Source of the DNA: Candidatus Gastranaerophilales bacterium
GTDB taxonomy: Bacteria; Cyanobacteriota; Vampirovibrionia; Gastranaerophilales; Gastranaerophilaceae
Length of the DNA stretch: 64,000 nt
Direction of reading: 5' to 3'
Assembly (NCBI GenBank): GCA_944324165.1
Contig: CALUVG010000004.1
Coordinates: forward strand, 1 to 64,000
Shown here: in pieces, positions 16,984 through 25,288 of the stretch
Numbering within the stretch: the first letter of the stretch is position 1
Layout: the number at the start of each line of letters is the position of its first letter
Position numbers and translations under genes: made by a program
Notes under the pieces: generated by a model
Databases searched by the model: none
What the model saw: only the letters and a program-made list of their open reading frames with translations
What the model was told of the DNA's origin: nothing

Positions 16984-17057
16984 AGGCCCTGGCGGGAGTC
17001 GAACCCGCGACCACCGGTTTAGGAAACCGTCGCTCTATCCTACTGAGCTACAAGGCC
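16984..17057 (-). tRNA. tRNA-Arg (anticodon CCT)
   Basis: Cloverleaf: acceptor GGCCTTG with CAGGGCC (one G-U pair), D-arm GCTC/GAGC, anticodon loop TT-CCT-AA, and T-arm GCGGG-TTCGACT-CCCGC. It decodes AGG. The 3' CCA is not encoded. Unusual points are an apparent U at the discriminator position and an A-G mismatch at the base of the anticodon stem. Confidence 0.93.
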
Positions 17058-17199
17058 AGATGCGGCAGATGCCGCTTGTTATAGATGCATTAATACGGTA
17101 ATGCAACCGGCTGTCAACCATAATTATTATAACGCAAAAATCGAAAAACTTTAATATGTTTTTTACAAATAATTACAGTTTTTAAGATTTGTGTGTTAA

Positions 17200-17741
17200 C
17201 CTGATGCGATTGTCTTGCTCGCTCGCGTTTAACGGGTCTCCGGTTGTCGGCAGAAATGACTTCGTCATTAAGCCGCCAAGCCTCCACCCTCAGCTCGCTC
17301 GCGCTCGAACGCCATTGGCGTTCTCATCTGCTATCGATTACAAATATATCCACACTCTTTTTTGAGCGGTGCGTTATCCTGATGCGATTGTCTTGCTCGC
17401 TCGCGTTTAACGGGTCTTCGGTTGTCGGCAGAAATGACTTCGTCATTAAGCCGCCAAGCCTTCGCCCTCAGCTCGCTCGCGCTCGAACGCCATTGGCGTT
17501 CTCATCTGCTATCGATTACAAATGAATGTTCCACACTCTTTTTTGAGCGGTGCGTTAACCTGATGCGATTGTCTTGCTCGCTCGCATTTAACGGGTCTCC
17601 GGTTGTCGGCAGAAATGACTTCGTCATTAAGCCGCCAAGCCTCCGCCCTCAGCTCGCTCGCGCTCGAACGCCATTGGCGTTCTCATCTGCTATCGATTAC
17701 AAATATATCCACACTCTTTTTAGAGTGTGGATATATTTGTG
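17200..17741. repeat. Three tandem ~180-bp GC-rich units, each starting with a copy of the adjacent tRNA 3' end
   Basis: Near-identical units at 17200-17377, 17378-17559 and 17560-17741 (178, 182 and 182 bp). Each starts with CCTGATGCGATT, which is also the start of the 3' strand of tRNA-Arg(CCG) at 17742; that tRNA therefore acts as the fourth copy. After this 12-mer every unit reads GTCTTGCTCGCTCGC, while the tRNA continues with its T-loop. Units hold several short-loop hairpins (AATGAC/GTCATT, GAACGCC/GGCGTTC). GC content is far above the flanks. Open frames across the repeats are by-products of the repeat, not genes. Confidence 0.9.
17697..17738. terminator. Long perfect hairpin just 3' of tRNA-Arg(CCG)
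   Basis: Arms of about 19 bp (ATATATCCACACTCT type) around a short T/A loop, ending at the tRNA 3' end. On the minus strand it immediately follows the tRNA and may serve as its terminator or processing signal. The first two repeat units carry only the first arm and a different second half, so the full hairpin is unique to the copy beside the tRNA. Confidence 0.5.
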
Positions 17742-17811
17742 CCTGATGCGATTCGAACGCACGACCTTTTCCTTCGGAGGGAAACGCTCTATCCGACTGA
17801 GCTACAGGCAC
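17738..17811 (-). tRNA. tRNA-Arg (anticodon CCG)
   Basis: Acceptor GTGCCTG with CAGGCAC, D-arm GCTC/GAGC, anticodon stem TTTCC/GGAAA around loop CT-CCG-AA, T-arm GTGCG-TTCGAAT-CGCAT, discriminator A; CCA is not encoded. It decodes CGG. It begins one base after the stop of the LCP gene, so it may be processed from that transcript. Confidence 0.95.
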
Positions 17812-19158
17812 TTATTGTCCGGATAAAATTACTGTAAAATCTGTTTCTCCACAATAGTAATTATTTGGATCGTAAACAAACTGCAAACCGCTAAAGCCAG
17901 GAACTTTTTTATTTAACCAGTTGTAATATTCATTTGTTATTTTATAAGAATGCGCTATGAACTGTGAATGTGAACGATTAGATTCTCCTGTACACTTCAC
18001 TTCAATCCCTAAGCTTTTAAATGCATTAATTAGTTGGCGTGCATCTTCTGCTCTATCTGATGCATACATTACACTCGCAACATAGTGGGCAGTTTCATCT
18101 ACCGGAGTGCTGTCTCTATATATTAAACGGTTGATAACCTCCTGCGTTTTATCCGGATCCAGTATCCAATAGCTAATTGATCCTCTTTGATTAGGCGCTC
18201 CGGGCAGCATTGCAATTTCAATTTTATTCATATCTATATGTTTTGCCATTGCTGCATATTGTGACATTTCATAAACAGACATGTCTGTTTTGATATATTT
18301 CCTTGCAACATTAATAATCTCAGGAATTTTTGTAATTACATCCGGAGTTTGTAATGCTTCCAGAAGTCCACGCATAAACCATTGTTGTCTTTGCGTTCTG
18401 CCTATATCTCCCAGTGCGTCATGTCTGAAACGTAAATATCCTACAGCCTCATTTCCGCTTAGATGGTGAGTTCCCTTTGATAAATTTATGTGCAAGTTGC
18501 CGGCATAATCATTGTAATGCATCGGCTTTTCTACATAAATATCTATTCCACCCATAGCATTTACAATTTCCTTTACTGCATCATCATGAACCATTATATA
18601 TTTGTCAATATGTACACCTAATGTTTCCTCAATAGTTTCTTTAACCATATCAATGCCTCCTATTGCATGAGCTGCATTGATTTTGTTTATTCCTGCATTG
18701 TGAGGCAAATATACTTTGCTATCACGAGGAATTGATAATGCATTTATTGATTTCGTTCTTGGGTCTATATTTATAAGAATAATGGTATCTGTTCTTGTTC
18801 CCTTCCAGATATCTGCAACATTATCATTGTTTGAATCGACACCAAGAAATAAAATATTCTGTCTTTTGGGACCGAATGGCATTGCGAAATCTGCATGTTC
18901 TTTATTTTTGCTGCTTCTTGTTAGATTTACAAATATTTTTGTTATTATTGACTCACTGCCAAAATGTTCTTCCAGAAAACTTTCATTATCCGCAAATATA
19001 AATATACTCAAAATTATCCCTACAAATACTATAATCATTAAAGTAAGTATTCTAAAAAAGGAGCGTTGTTCTTCTCTTGCCTTTCTTGCCCGTTCTATTG
19101 CCGCCTGCGCTGTGCGCTGCGGGTTAGGGTTTTGTTCATTTAAATTATTTGTTGTCAT
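17812..19158 (-). CDS. LytR-CpsA-Psr (LCP) family cell-wall ligase with LytR C-terminal domain
   Basis: 448 residues: basic cytoplasmic N-terminus, one membrane helix at ~35-57, an LCP domain at ~100-260 and a LytR_C domain at ~355-445. LCP hallmarks are 'NILFLGVDS', 'RTDTIILINIDP', 'SIPRDSKVYLP', 'KINAAHAIGG' and 'RFRHDALGDIGRTQRQQ'; the Arg/Asp residues bind the pyrophosphate of lipid-linked donors. Such enzymes attach glycopolymers to peptidoglycan outside the membrane. AGGA precedes the ATG. The stop lies directly against tRNA-Arg(CCG). Confidence 0.93.
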   Translation of the reverse strand: MTTNNLNEQNPNPQRTAQAAIERARKAREEQRSFFRILTLMIIVFVGIILSIFIFADNESFLEEHFGSESIITKIFVNLTRSSKNKEHADFAMPFGPKRQNILFLGVDSNNDNVADIWKGTRTDTIILINIDPRTKSINALSIPRDSKVYLPHNAGINKINAAHAIGGIDMVKETIEETLGVHIDKYIMVHDDAVKEIVNAMGGIDIYVEKPMHYNDYAGNLHINLSKGTHHLSGNEAVGYLRFRHDALGDIGRTQRQQWFMRGLLEALQTPDVITKIPEIINVARKYIKTDMSVYEMSQYAAMAKHIDMNKIEIAMLPGAPNQRGSISYWILDPDKTQEVINRLIYRDSTPVDETAHYVASVMYASDRAEDARQLINAFKSLGIEVKCTGESNRSHSQFIAHSYKITNEYYNWLNKKVPGFSGLQFVYDPNNYYCGETDFTVILSGQ

Positions 19159-19246
19159 ATTTTTATCCTGAGTTTATTTTTTAATTTTTGATAATTAAAA
19201 TGTTAGTCAAAATATATTTAAATTGCATCAAATAAAGTGATGAGAT

Positions 19247-20617
19247 TTAAAAAACTTTACTGATTAAAAATGTTGATACGAGTGTAAAATACACAGCAAG
19301 CCCAACAACATCAATAGTTGTAGCAATAACAGGTCCTGATGCTACAGCCGGATCAATGTTTAGGCTTTTTAGGGCGAAAGGTGTGAATGTGCCGATGACA
19401 GTTGCCATTGTCATATTTATAGCCATTGCAATTCCCACAATAATTCCAAGTTCTATATTATGCTGCCAGCCCCAGGTAGCAAGAGTTACGAGTATTCCGA
19501 AAAGACTACCGATAGCAAAGCCGATAAACATTTCTCTTATCATATGGTGAAAAGCGGAACTCAAAGTAACTTGCCCTGTAGAGAGTCCTCGAACCATAAG
19601 AGTAATGCTCTGGGTACCGATATTACCGCCAAGACCGGCAAGAAGCGGCATAAATATTGCAATTATAGGCAGAGCATTTAAAGTGTGATCAAAGTGGTGT
19701 GCAACATTGACCGCAACAAATTCTCCCAGCAATGTAATAAAAAGCCATGGAGTTCTTGCGCGAATCGCTTGAAGTATATTCCCGGAAAGAATTTCATCTT
19801 CGTCAACAACTTCTGTGGAAATACCGGATGATTGATAAATCTCTTCTGTTGTCTCTTCTTCAAATAAATCATGTACGTCATCCCAGGTAATCATTCCTTT
19901 AAGACGGTTGTAAAGGTCAACTACAGGCAGGGCACTATATTGATATTTCATAAATTCATCAATTATGTAATCGCTATAGTCATCTACATGAAGTTTTACT
20001 ATATCACTTATCATTATCTCTTCGACAGTTTTGTTTATTGGAGATGTCAGTAATTTTCTTAAAGACACAACACCGAGAAGATGATTTTGTTTATCAACAA
20101 CGTAAACATAATATAGTTCCATATTGTCTTTTTCAGCTTTTATTCTGATATGATTTAACACATCCTGTACAGTCATTTCAGAATTCACGGTCAAGACAGT
20201 AGGATTCATGATCCCGCCTGCCGTGTCTTCATTGTAGGTAAGCAGTTCTCTAACCTCATCCGAAAATTTTTGAGGAAGCTTGTCTAAATAGGTTTCACTT
20301 TCATCTTCTTCCATGTCGCCCAGAACGTCAGCAGCGGCATCATGAGGCAATTTAGTTATGATTTTTGATGCCATTTCTTCATCAATATCACCTAAAAGTT
20401 CCACCTGCATCTGCGGGGTTAAATATTCCATTAAATCTGCGGCTTCGTCAATATCAAGAAGTTTGAAACATTTCAATCTTTCGTCCGGTTTCAGTTCTTG
20501 AAAAATATCAGCCAGATCCGCAACGTGATAACTGCCGAGTTCTTCTTTTAACTGAGTAAGAGTCTCGTCATCCATTATTTCACGTAAACGTTCTACTATA
20601 TTAGGAATATTTATCAT
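19247..20617 (-). CDS. mgtE: Magnesium transporter MgtE
   Basis: 456 residues from the ATG at 20617. Order: MgtE N domain (superhelical, ~5-125), two CBS domains (~130-250), connecting helix, then five membrane helices carrying 'PLLAGLGGNIGTQS' and the Gly-rich signature of the Mg2+ pore. MgtE is a homodimeric Mg2+ channel gated by internal Mg2+ binding between the N and CBS domains. A TTG further upstream is rejected: the ATG lies six bases after TATAAT, with no Shine-Dalgarno, as in other leaderless starts here. No magnesium riboswitch leader is seen. Confidence 0.95.
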   Translation of the reverse strand: MINIPNIVERLREIMDDETLTQLKEELGSYHVADLADIFQELKPDERLKCFKLLDIDEAADLMEYLTPQMQVELLGDIDEEMASKIITKLPHDAAADVLGDMEEDESETYLDKLPQKFSDEVRELLTYNEDTAGGIMNPTVLTVNSEMTVQDVLNHIRIKAEKDNMELYYVYVVDKQNHLLGVVSLRKLLTSPINKTVEEIMISDIVKLHVDDYSDYIIDEFMKYQYSALPVVDLYNRLKGMITWDDVHDLFEEETTEEIYQSSGISTEVVDEDEILSGNILQAIRARTPWLFITLLGEFVAVNVAHHFDHTLNALPIIAIFMPLLAGLGGNIGTQSITLMVRGLSTGQVTLSSAFHHMIREMFIGFAIGSLFGILVTLATWGWQHNIELGIIVGIAMAINMTMATVIGTFTPFALKSLNIDPAVASGPVIATTIDVVGLAVYFTLVSTFLISKVF

Positions 20618-20629
20618 ACCATGATTATA
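20618..20629 (-). promoter_or_regulatory. -10 box 6 nt before mgtE ATG (leaderless)
   Basis: TATAAT then CATGGT then ATG. Transcription would begin at or next to the start codon. Confidence 0.55.
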
Positions 20630-20686
20630 ATACAAACAGAAAAAATACCGCTAAATATATGGAATATTATGTTCGATATATATACG

Positions 20687-20716
20687 AAAAGCTGCACTAA
20701 ATTTAGTGCAGCTTAG
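20687..20716 (-). terminator. Terminator after the YtxH/DUF948 cluster
   Basis: Perfect stem AAGCTGCACTAA / TTAGTGCAGCTT (20689-20714) followed on the minus strand by TTTT. It separates the YtxH gene from mgtE. Confidence 0.65.
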
Positions 20717-20735
20717 TAGATTTTTTAAATTTAGT

Positions 20736-21014
20736 TTAGTTTTGTTCTGCAGGTTGTTGCTCTTTTTGTTGATTCAAAAGGTTTTGCAGTTTTTCTTTAA
20801 TTTCGTCACCTTTTTTTTGCATGTCTGAAACAACATCATCTGCTTTGTTTTGAATTTCTTTAACTGTTTCATTAGCTCGATTCAAAACATCTTTTGTTGT
20901 ATCTGCTATCATTGCGCGTGTTTCTTCACCTGATTTTGGAGCTAATAATACTCCGGCAATAGCCCCTATAGCACCGCCTACTATAAAACCTGCTAAAAAT
21001 TTAGTTGCTGACAT
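20736..21014 (-). CDS. YtxH domain-containing protein
   Basis: 92 residues. An N-terminal Gly/Ala membrane helix (7-26) runs into 'LLAPKSGEETR', the YtxH signature, followed by an amphipathic coiled-coil tail ending in Gln/Glu repeats. YtxH proteins are small general-stress/envelope proteins of uncertain role. GGAGTAAATT precedes the ATG. It is the last gene of a three- or four-gene cluster with a DUF948 protein and a second YtxH protein. Confidence 0.85.
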   Translation of the reverse strand: MSATKFLAGFIVGGAIGAIAGVLLAPKSGEETRAMIADTTKDVLNRANETVKEIQNKADDVVSDMQKKGDEIKEKLQNLLNQQKEQQPAEQN

Positions 21015-21087
21015 AATTTACTCCTTTACTGTTTTCTAATATATTCTATTTTATATGGAAATTAATTAAATCCCCATAATCGGCTAA

Positions 21088-21453
21088 TTATTTTTTCGCA
21101 AAAAGATTAAATACTGTTGTAAATCCTTTTATTAATCCGCCGAAAATTGATTCTGATAAAATTTTAGTTTTACCAAATGTTTTTTCTATTGCATTTCTGA
21201 AGTTATCAACACCTTGATCAGTATTTTTAACGATTGCATTGACTGAATGCAAAGTTTCGTTGATTTCCTTTAATGTCGGTTTAAGTTCAGTATTCAAAAT
21301 TATTGATGTTTCGTTAAGATTTTTTGTTAATTCTCTCAAATCAATTAAAAGTTTCACAAGGAATACTGCAATTACAATAACAACAATTGCAGTTGCCCAA
21401 GCCAGAAATGTCAAACCATGATTTAGAGCTATCTGTGAAATTAAAATATCCAT
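21088..21453 (-). CDS. DUF948-like membrane-anchored protein
   Basis: 121 residues. One membrane helix at ~15-37, followed by a long amphipathic helix with heptad-like Leu/Ile spacing ('LRELTKNLNETSIIL', 'LKEINETLHSV') and a hydrophobic C-terminal patch. This is the usual DUF948 layout (related to methyl-accepting-protein-like coiled coils), and DUF948 genes commonly lie next to ytxH genes, as here. AAGGAAC ribosome site. Probably binds YtxH partners at the inner membrane; that part is inference. Confidence 0.75.
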   Translation of the reverse strand: MDILISQIALNHGLTFLAWATAIVVIVIAVFLVKLLIDLRELTKNLNETSIILNTELKPTLKEINETLHSVNAIVKNTDQGVDNFRNAIEKTFGKTKILSESIFGGLIKGFTTVFNLFAKK

Positions 21454-21467
21454 AAATTAGTTCCTTA

Positions 21468-21788
21468 TTAATAGTTGAACTCGGTATCGTGTTCAGATGT
21501 TTCCAATTCTTTAGCTTTGAGAAGTTTTTTTGATTTAATCATATTGCTGAATTTACGTAATTGGCGTTCAAATTTATATTTCATTAAATCAACGGATTCA
21601 AGAGCCTGTTTTTTAGCTTCTTTAATTTCCGGTGCGTGTTTTGTGTACAATTCGCACGCCGCTTCTTTTATTTCACGTCTTGATTCTTCGCCCGGTTTAG
21701 GAGCTAAAAGCACTCCTGCAACTATACCGCCTATAACACCTGCGATTAGTCCCATTCCAAACATTAATGATGTCTTTTTTTTACTCAT
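21468..21788 (-). CDS. YtxH domain-containing protein
   Basis: 106 residues. A Gly-rich membrane helix (8-28) leads into 'LLAPKPGEESRREI', the YtxH signature, then a basic helical tail. It is a paralogue of the 92-residue protein at 20.7 kb; the two flank the DUF948 gene. AGAGG before the ATG. The gap to the next gene is 14 bases, so an operon is likely. Confidence 0.85.
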   Translation of the reverse strand: MSKKKTSLMFGMGLIAGVIGGIVAGVLLAPKPGEESRREIKEAACELYTKHAPEIKEAKKQALESVDLMKYKFERQLRKFSNMIKSKKLLKAKELETSEHDTEFNY

Positions 21789-21841
21789 ATATAACCTCTT
21801 CTTTCATTTTTATTATAGATTATAACATATTTTTTCACGAA

Positions 21842-22210
21842 TTACAAGCTAGTTTGACGAACTTTTTGCAGATAATCGTGGAATAGTATGGCAAATTGAA
21901 GGAAAGCTGCTGCTTTTTTGTATTTGCCTTTCAGTAAAAATAGTGAAAGATACATTGCAACATTTTTCAGTACATTTATCTGAAATTGTCTGTGTTTGCG
22001 TTTTATGGAATTAATCATACAGTCGTAATATTCACCGAAACTTTTTACACAAAAACTAAAGTCCTTTAGTATTTTTTCTAATTCTGTATTTTTTTTCATT
22101 ACCAGATCTGTGTATTTTACAACTGCTTTATCTGCCCTGACTATTAATAATATTATAGTAGTGGCTATAATTAATTCAGCTATAAAAATTGTTGCAATAA
22201 ATAAAAACAT
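21842..22210 (-). CDS. Small membrane-anchored protein, unknown
   Basis: 122 residues with one N-terminal membrane helix (2-24) and a basic, helical cytoplasmic part with two Cys. No family recognised. It lies upstream of the YtxH/DUF948 genes and is divergent from murT, whose start is 53 bases away. It has the same general shape as DUF948 proteins and may be the first gene of that cluster. Confidence 0.65.
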   Translation of the reverse strand: MFLFIATIFIAELIIATTIILLIVRADKAVVKYTDLVMKKNTELEKILKDFSFCVKSFGEYYDCMINSIKRKHRQFQINVLKNVAMYLSLFLLKGKYKKAAAFLQFAILFHDYLQKVRQTSL

Positions 22211-22263
22211 TTTCTTATTCTCAATTTTGTATTATTATAATTATAGATTAATACAAAAAAAAT

Positions 22264-23622
22264 ATGAATACGTCCAAAGTACTATTTATGATAAAACAGT
22301 TTAAATTTTATACATCTTTAATCTTTTCAAAAGCAGCATACCTCGGGATAAAACTGCTTAATAGATCTTCCGGAACTTCTTTTGCTGGAATGTGTGCACT
22401 TAAGCTGTATCCTGATTTTTTGAGACACTGCGCAAAATATATAAAAAATGAAATTGTTACCATAACAGGTACAAATGGCAAAACTACTACCTCTGGACTT
22501 ATTGCGCATATTCTAGAGACGGCGCATCAGGAGGTGATTCACAATTTAAAAGGGGCGAACATGCTTAGCGGAATAGCTAACGTATTTGTGCTTAACTTAC
22601 GACCGTTTAAACGTTTTGATTATGCTGTAATTGAGTCTGATGAGGCGTATTTGACAAGGTTATATGACTATATAAAATCTGACTGTCTTGTTGTGACTAA
22701 TTTGTTCCGTGATCAGCTTGACAGATATGGCGAACTTGCAACAACTGCAGGATTTATTCAGAATGCTATAGATAAAAATTCGGATTTGAAATTAATTCTC
22801 AATGCAGATGATCCGCTGGTGTCAAATTTTGGAATAAATAGAAGTGCTGTTTATTACGGGTTTGAGAATGTCGAATACGCGCAGAGTTATGAGAAATCCA
22901 ATGCTCCGACAGAAGTTTTTAACTGTCCGTGCGGCAAACCTTTAAAATACTCTAAACAATTTTTTGCCCAGCAGGGACACTATTACTGTGAATGCGGCTT
23001 TAAGCGTCCGATTTGTGATTATTCTGCTAATGTGAAAATTTTTGATGAATATTCAATAATAAACGTTGTACATAATGAAATAACTTTTGAATTTAAAGTA
23101 GGACTTGTAGGACTTTATAATGCCTATAATGCTCTTGCGGCTATTGCATTTGCTTTTGAAAACGGACTTAATCAGGCAGAAATACAAAAGGCACTGAATA
23201 CTTATAAATCTATTTTCGGACGCGCAGAAAAGCGCACAATTAACGGACATCCGACAATTATACAATTAATCAAAAATCCGACAGGAGCCAGTGAGGTCTT
23301 GAAAACTGTAGACTTGAAGTCTAATATTGTTATTGCTATAAATGATAATTACGCGGACGGACGAGATATCTCATGGCTTTGGGATAGCGATTTTGAACAG
23401 CTTAAAAATGCGGAAAAATTGGTTATAACTTCTGGTATTAGAGCTAATGATATGGCTACACGTTTAAAATATGCAGGTATTCCTCAGGAGCGAATTATTA
23501 TTGAGCCATCTATTATGAAAGCTATCCAAATTGCAGGTCAGGCTCCGACTGGCGAGCATATTACCATTTTACCGTCATATACGGCACTGTTAAAAATTAA
23601 TAAAGAAAAAATACATGATTAA
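22264..23622 (+). CDS. murT: MurT-like Mur ligase (lipid II isoglutaminyl synthase subunit)
   Basis: 452 residues, with TATAAT about 20-25 bases ahead. The ATP loop 'TGTNGKTTT' is followed by 'NLKGANMLSGI' and the Mur-ligase middle domain. A four-Cys zinc ribbon is inserted (CPCGKPL, then YCECG and RPIC), which together with a C-terminal DUF1727-type domain ending in 'YTALL' is diagnostic for MurT. MurT with the glutaminase GatD converts D-isoglutamate of lipid II to D-isoglutamine. No gatD neighbour is seen; pdxJ follows after 14 bases. An internal ATG at 22288 is an alternative start. Confidence 0.92.
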   Translation: MNTSKVLFMIKQFKFYTSLIFSKAAYLGIKLLNRSSGTSFAGMCALKLYPDFLRHCAKYIKNEIVTITGTNGKTTTSGLIAHILETAHQEVIHNLKGANMLSGIANVFVLNLRPFKRFDYAVIESDEAYLTRLYDYIKSDCLVVTNLFRDQLDRYGELATTAGFIQNAIDKNSDLKLILNADDPLVSNFGINRSAVYYGFENVEYAQSYEKSNAPTEVFNCPCGKPLKYSKQFFAQQGHYYCECGFKRPICDYSANVKIFDEYSIINVVHNEITFEFKVGLVGLYNAYNALAAIAFAFENGLNQAEIQKALNTYKSIFGRAEKRTINGHPTIIQLIKNPTGASEVLKTVDLKSNIVIAINDNYADGRDISWLWDSDFEQLKNAEKLVITSGIRANDMATRLKYAGIPQERIIIEPSIMKAIQIAGQAPTGEHITILPSYTALLKINKEKIHD

Positions 23623-23636
23623 GAAAGAAGGCAGAA

Positions 23637-24347
23637 ATGTTATTAGGTGTTAATATTGATCATATTGCAACATTAAGAAACGCCAGAGGCGGCGCAGAAC
23701 CGGATCCTATTATAGCGGCAGATATTTGCGAACGAAATGGGGCAACGTCAATTACAACACATTTGAGAGAGGATAGGCGTCATATTAAAGATCAGGATGT
23801 CTATACTTTAATTAAAACGCTAAAAACAAGATTAAATCTTGAGATGGCAATGGCTGATGATATTCAAAAAATTGCACTAGAAATAAAGCCGCATTCTATT
23901 TGTCTTGTGCCGGAAAAAAGACAGGAGGTTACAACAGAAGGCGGACTTGATGTTGCCGGACAACTTGACAAAGTAACTGAATTTATAAAGCCGCTTTTGG
24001 ATAATGGAATTGTTGTAAGTTTGTTTATTGACCCTACAATTGAGCAGGTTCAAGCCTCTGCAAAAACCGGTGCACAATTTATAGAAATGCATACCGGAAC
24101 TTATTCTCAAGCCTTTGGCACAGAAAATGAAGAAAAAGAATTTCAAAATCTAAAAAATGCTGCAATTATTGCTCAGAATGCCGGATTAAAAGTTAATGCA
24201 GGGCATGGACTGAATTATGAAAATGTTTCAAGAATGCATGAAATACCTAATCTCTATGAGTTAAACATAGGACACAGTATTATATCACGTGCAGTATTTA
24301 CAGGGTTACCTGAAGCAGTGAGAAAAATGGCTGATTTGATAAAATAA
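23637..24347 (+). CDS. pdxJ: Pyridoxine 5'-phosphate synthase PdxJ
   Basis: 236 residues, full length. PdxJ condenses deoxyxylulose 5-phosphate with 3-amino-2-oxopropyl phosphate to form PNP in the DXP-dependent vitamin B6 route. 'LGVNIDHIATLRNARGG', 'THLREDRRHI' and 'LVPEKRQEVTTEGGLDV' are family signatures, and 'GHGLNYENV' contributes the phosphate site. AAGG site eight bases before the ATG. Second gene of the murT-pdxJ-ZnR-rex run. Confidence 0.98.
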   Translation: MLLGVNIDHIATLRNARGGAEPDPIIAADICERNGATSITTHLREDRRHIKDQDVYTLIKTLKTRLNLEMAMADDIQKIALEIKPHSICLVPEKRQEVTTEGGLDVAGQLDKVTEFIKPLLDNGIVVSLFIDPTIEQVQASAKTGAQFIEMHTGTYSQAFGTENEEKEFQNLKNAAIIAQNAGLKVNAGHGLNYENVSRMHEIPNLYELNIGHSIISRAVFTGLPEAVRKMADLIK

Positions 24348-24354
24348 AGGTGAA

Positions 24355-24672
24355 ATGATGAAAAGCGAACACGAAATTATTGAAGAAATGCAGCAGGTCG
24401 TTGAACAAATGCGACTTGATGATATTGAAGATAATCCGGATGTTATAGATGAATATTTTGACTGTGACTGCTGCGGCGAGCACAAATGTCTGGCAGGGTC
24501 AATTGAATATGACGGGTACCGATTATGTAATGATTGCGTTCTTATTGCAGAAACAGGCTTTGCCCTTGGTAAAATTAAAAGTGTTCAGGACTTAATTGAC
24601 GCGGTTGAAGACAAAAATCTTGAAAAATTATGCGAATTTGTAAAACAGGAAGAACAAAGAGAAAAGAATTAA
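24355..24672 (+). CDS. Small acidic protein with zinc-ribbon-like Cys pairs
   Basis: 105 residues, very acidic N-terminus (Glu/Asp), then 'CDCCGEHKC' and 'LCNDC', which could bind zinc as a ribbon. There are two adjacent ATG codons; either could start. AAGGTG lies ahead. It is packed between pdxJ (7 bases) and rex (1 base). No family recognised; its position suggests a partner or cofactor sensor for Rex-linked regulation, but that is speculation. Confidence 0.75.
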   Translation: MMKSEHEIIEEMQQVVEQMRLDDIEDNPDVIDEYFDCDCCGEHKCLAGSIEYDGYRLCNDCVLIAETGFALGKIKSVQDLIDAVEDKNLEKLCEFVKQEEQREKN

Positions 24673-24673
24673 A

Positions 24674-25288
24674 ATGGAAACAAAGATTTCGGAAAAAGTT
24701 ATAAACCGGCTGACTTTATATCATTGTATTTTAACAGACTATTTAGCCTCAAATCAGGAATTTATTTCAAGCAAACAAATTGCTCAGCTTTTGAATATTG
24801 ATGATTCTCAGGTGCGCAAAGATATTTCCATGCTTAATAATTCAGGAAAAGGGCGCGTCGGCTATATCGTTAAAGAATTAAAAATGTCTATAGAAAAAAC
24901 TTTAGGGTTTAAAAAAACAAAAAATGCCTTCATTATAGGAGCAGGAAATTTAGGCACTGCACTTGCCAATTATGACAACTTTACAAATTACGGGTTGAAT
25001 ATTGTCGCTTTATTCGACAACGATACCAGAAAAATAGGTAAGACGGTTAATAATAAACTTATATTAGATATTGCTAAACTTGATAATCTTACGAAAAAAA
25101 CGGGAGTTGATATAGCAATATTGACAGTTCCCAGACAATACGCACAAAGTATTGCTGACAGACTGGTTAAGGCTAATATAAAGTATATATGGAATTTCAC
25201 TCCGTCAGTATTAAGTGTACCGGAAGGAGTTCAGGTATGGAACGAAAATCTGATGGGAAATTTTTTGCAATTTACTTACAATATTTAA
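24674..25288 (+). CDS. rex: Redox-sensing transcriptional repressor Rex
   Basis: 204 residues. N-terminal winged helix (recognition region ~33-56, 'SQVRKDISML' is the Rex signature) and a Rossmann domain with G89-A-G-N-L-G94 for NAD(H). The C-terminal 'GVDIAILTVP' and 'WNFTPSVLSVPEGVQVWNENL' match the family. Rex dimers release DNA when NADH/NAD+ rises, de-repressing fermentation genes. PFOR in this window is a plausible target. The last 4 bases overlap the convergent coaX stop. Confidence 0.96.
   Translation: METKISEKVINRLTLYHCILTDYLASNQEFISSKQIAQLLNIDDSQVRKDISMLNNSGKGRVGYIVKELKMSIEKTLGFKKTKNAFIIGAGNLGTALANYDNFTNYGLNIVALFDNDTRKIGKTVNNKLILDIAKLDNLTKKTGVDIAILTVPRQYAQSIADRLVKANIKYIWNFTPSVLSVPEGVQVWNENLMGNFLQFTYNI

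Noticed and set aside
17200-17741. CRISPR array
   Set aside because: Only three units, each ~180 bp and nearly identical over the full length; there are no short repeats with unique spacers and no cas genes.
17244-17826. Open frames of 93 and 134 codons rich in Ser/Arg/Leu
   Set aside because: They lie in the tandem repeats and the tRNA; they are near-identical translations of the repeat with no ribosome site and no protein-like composition.
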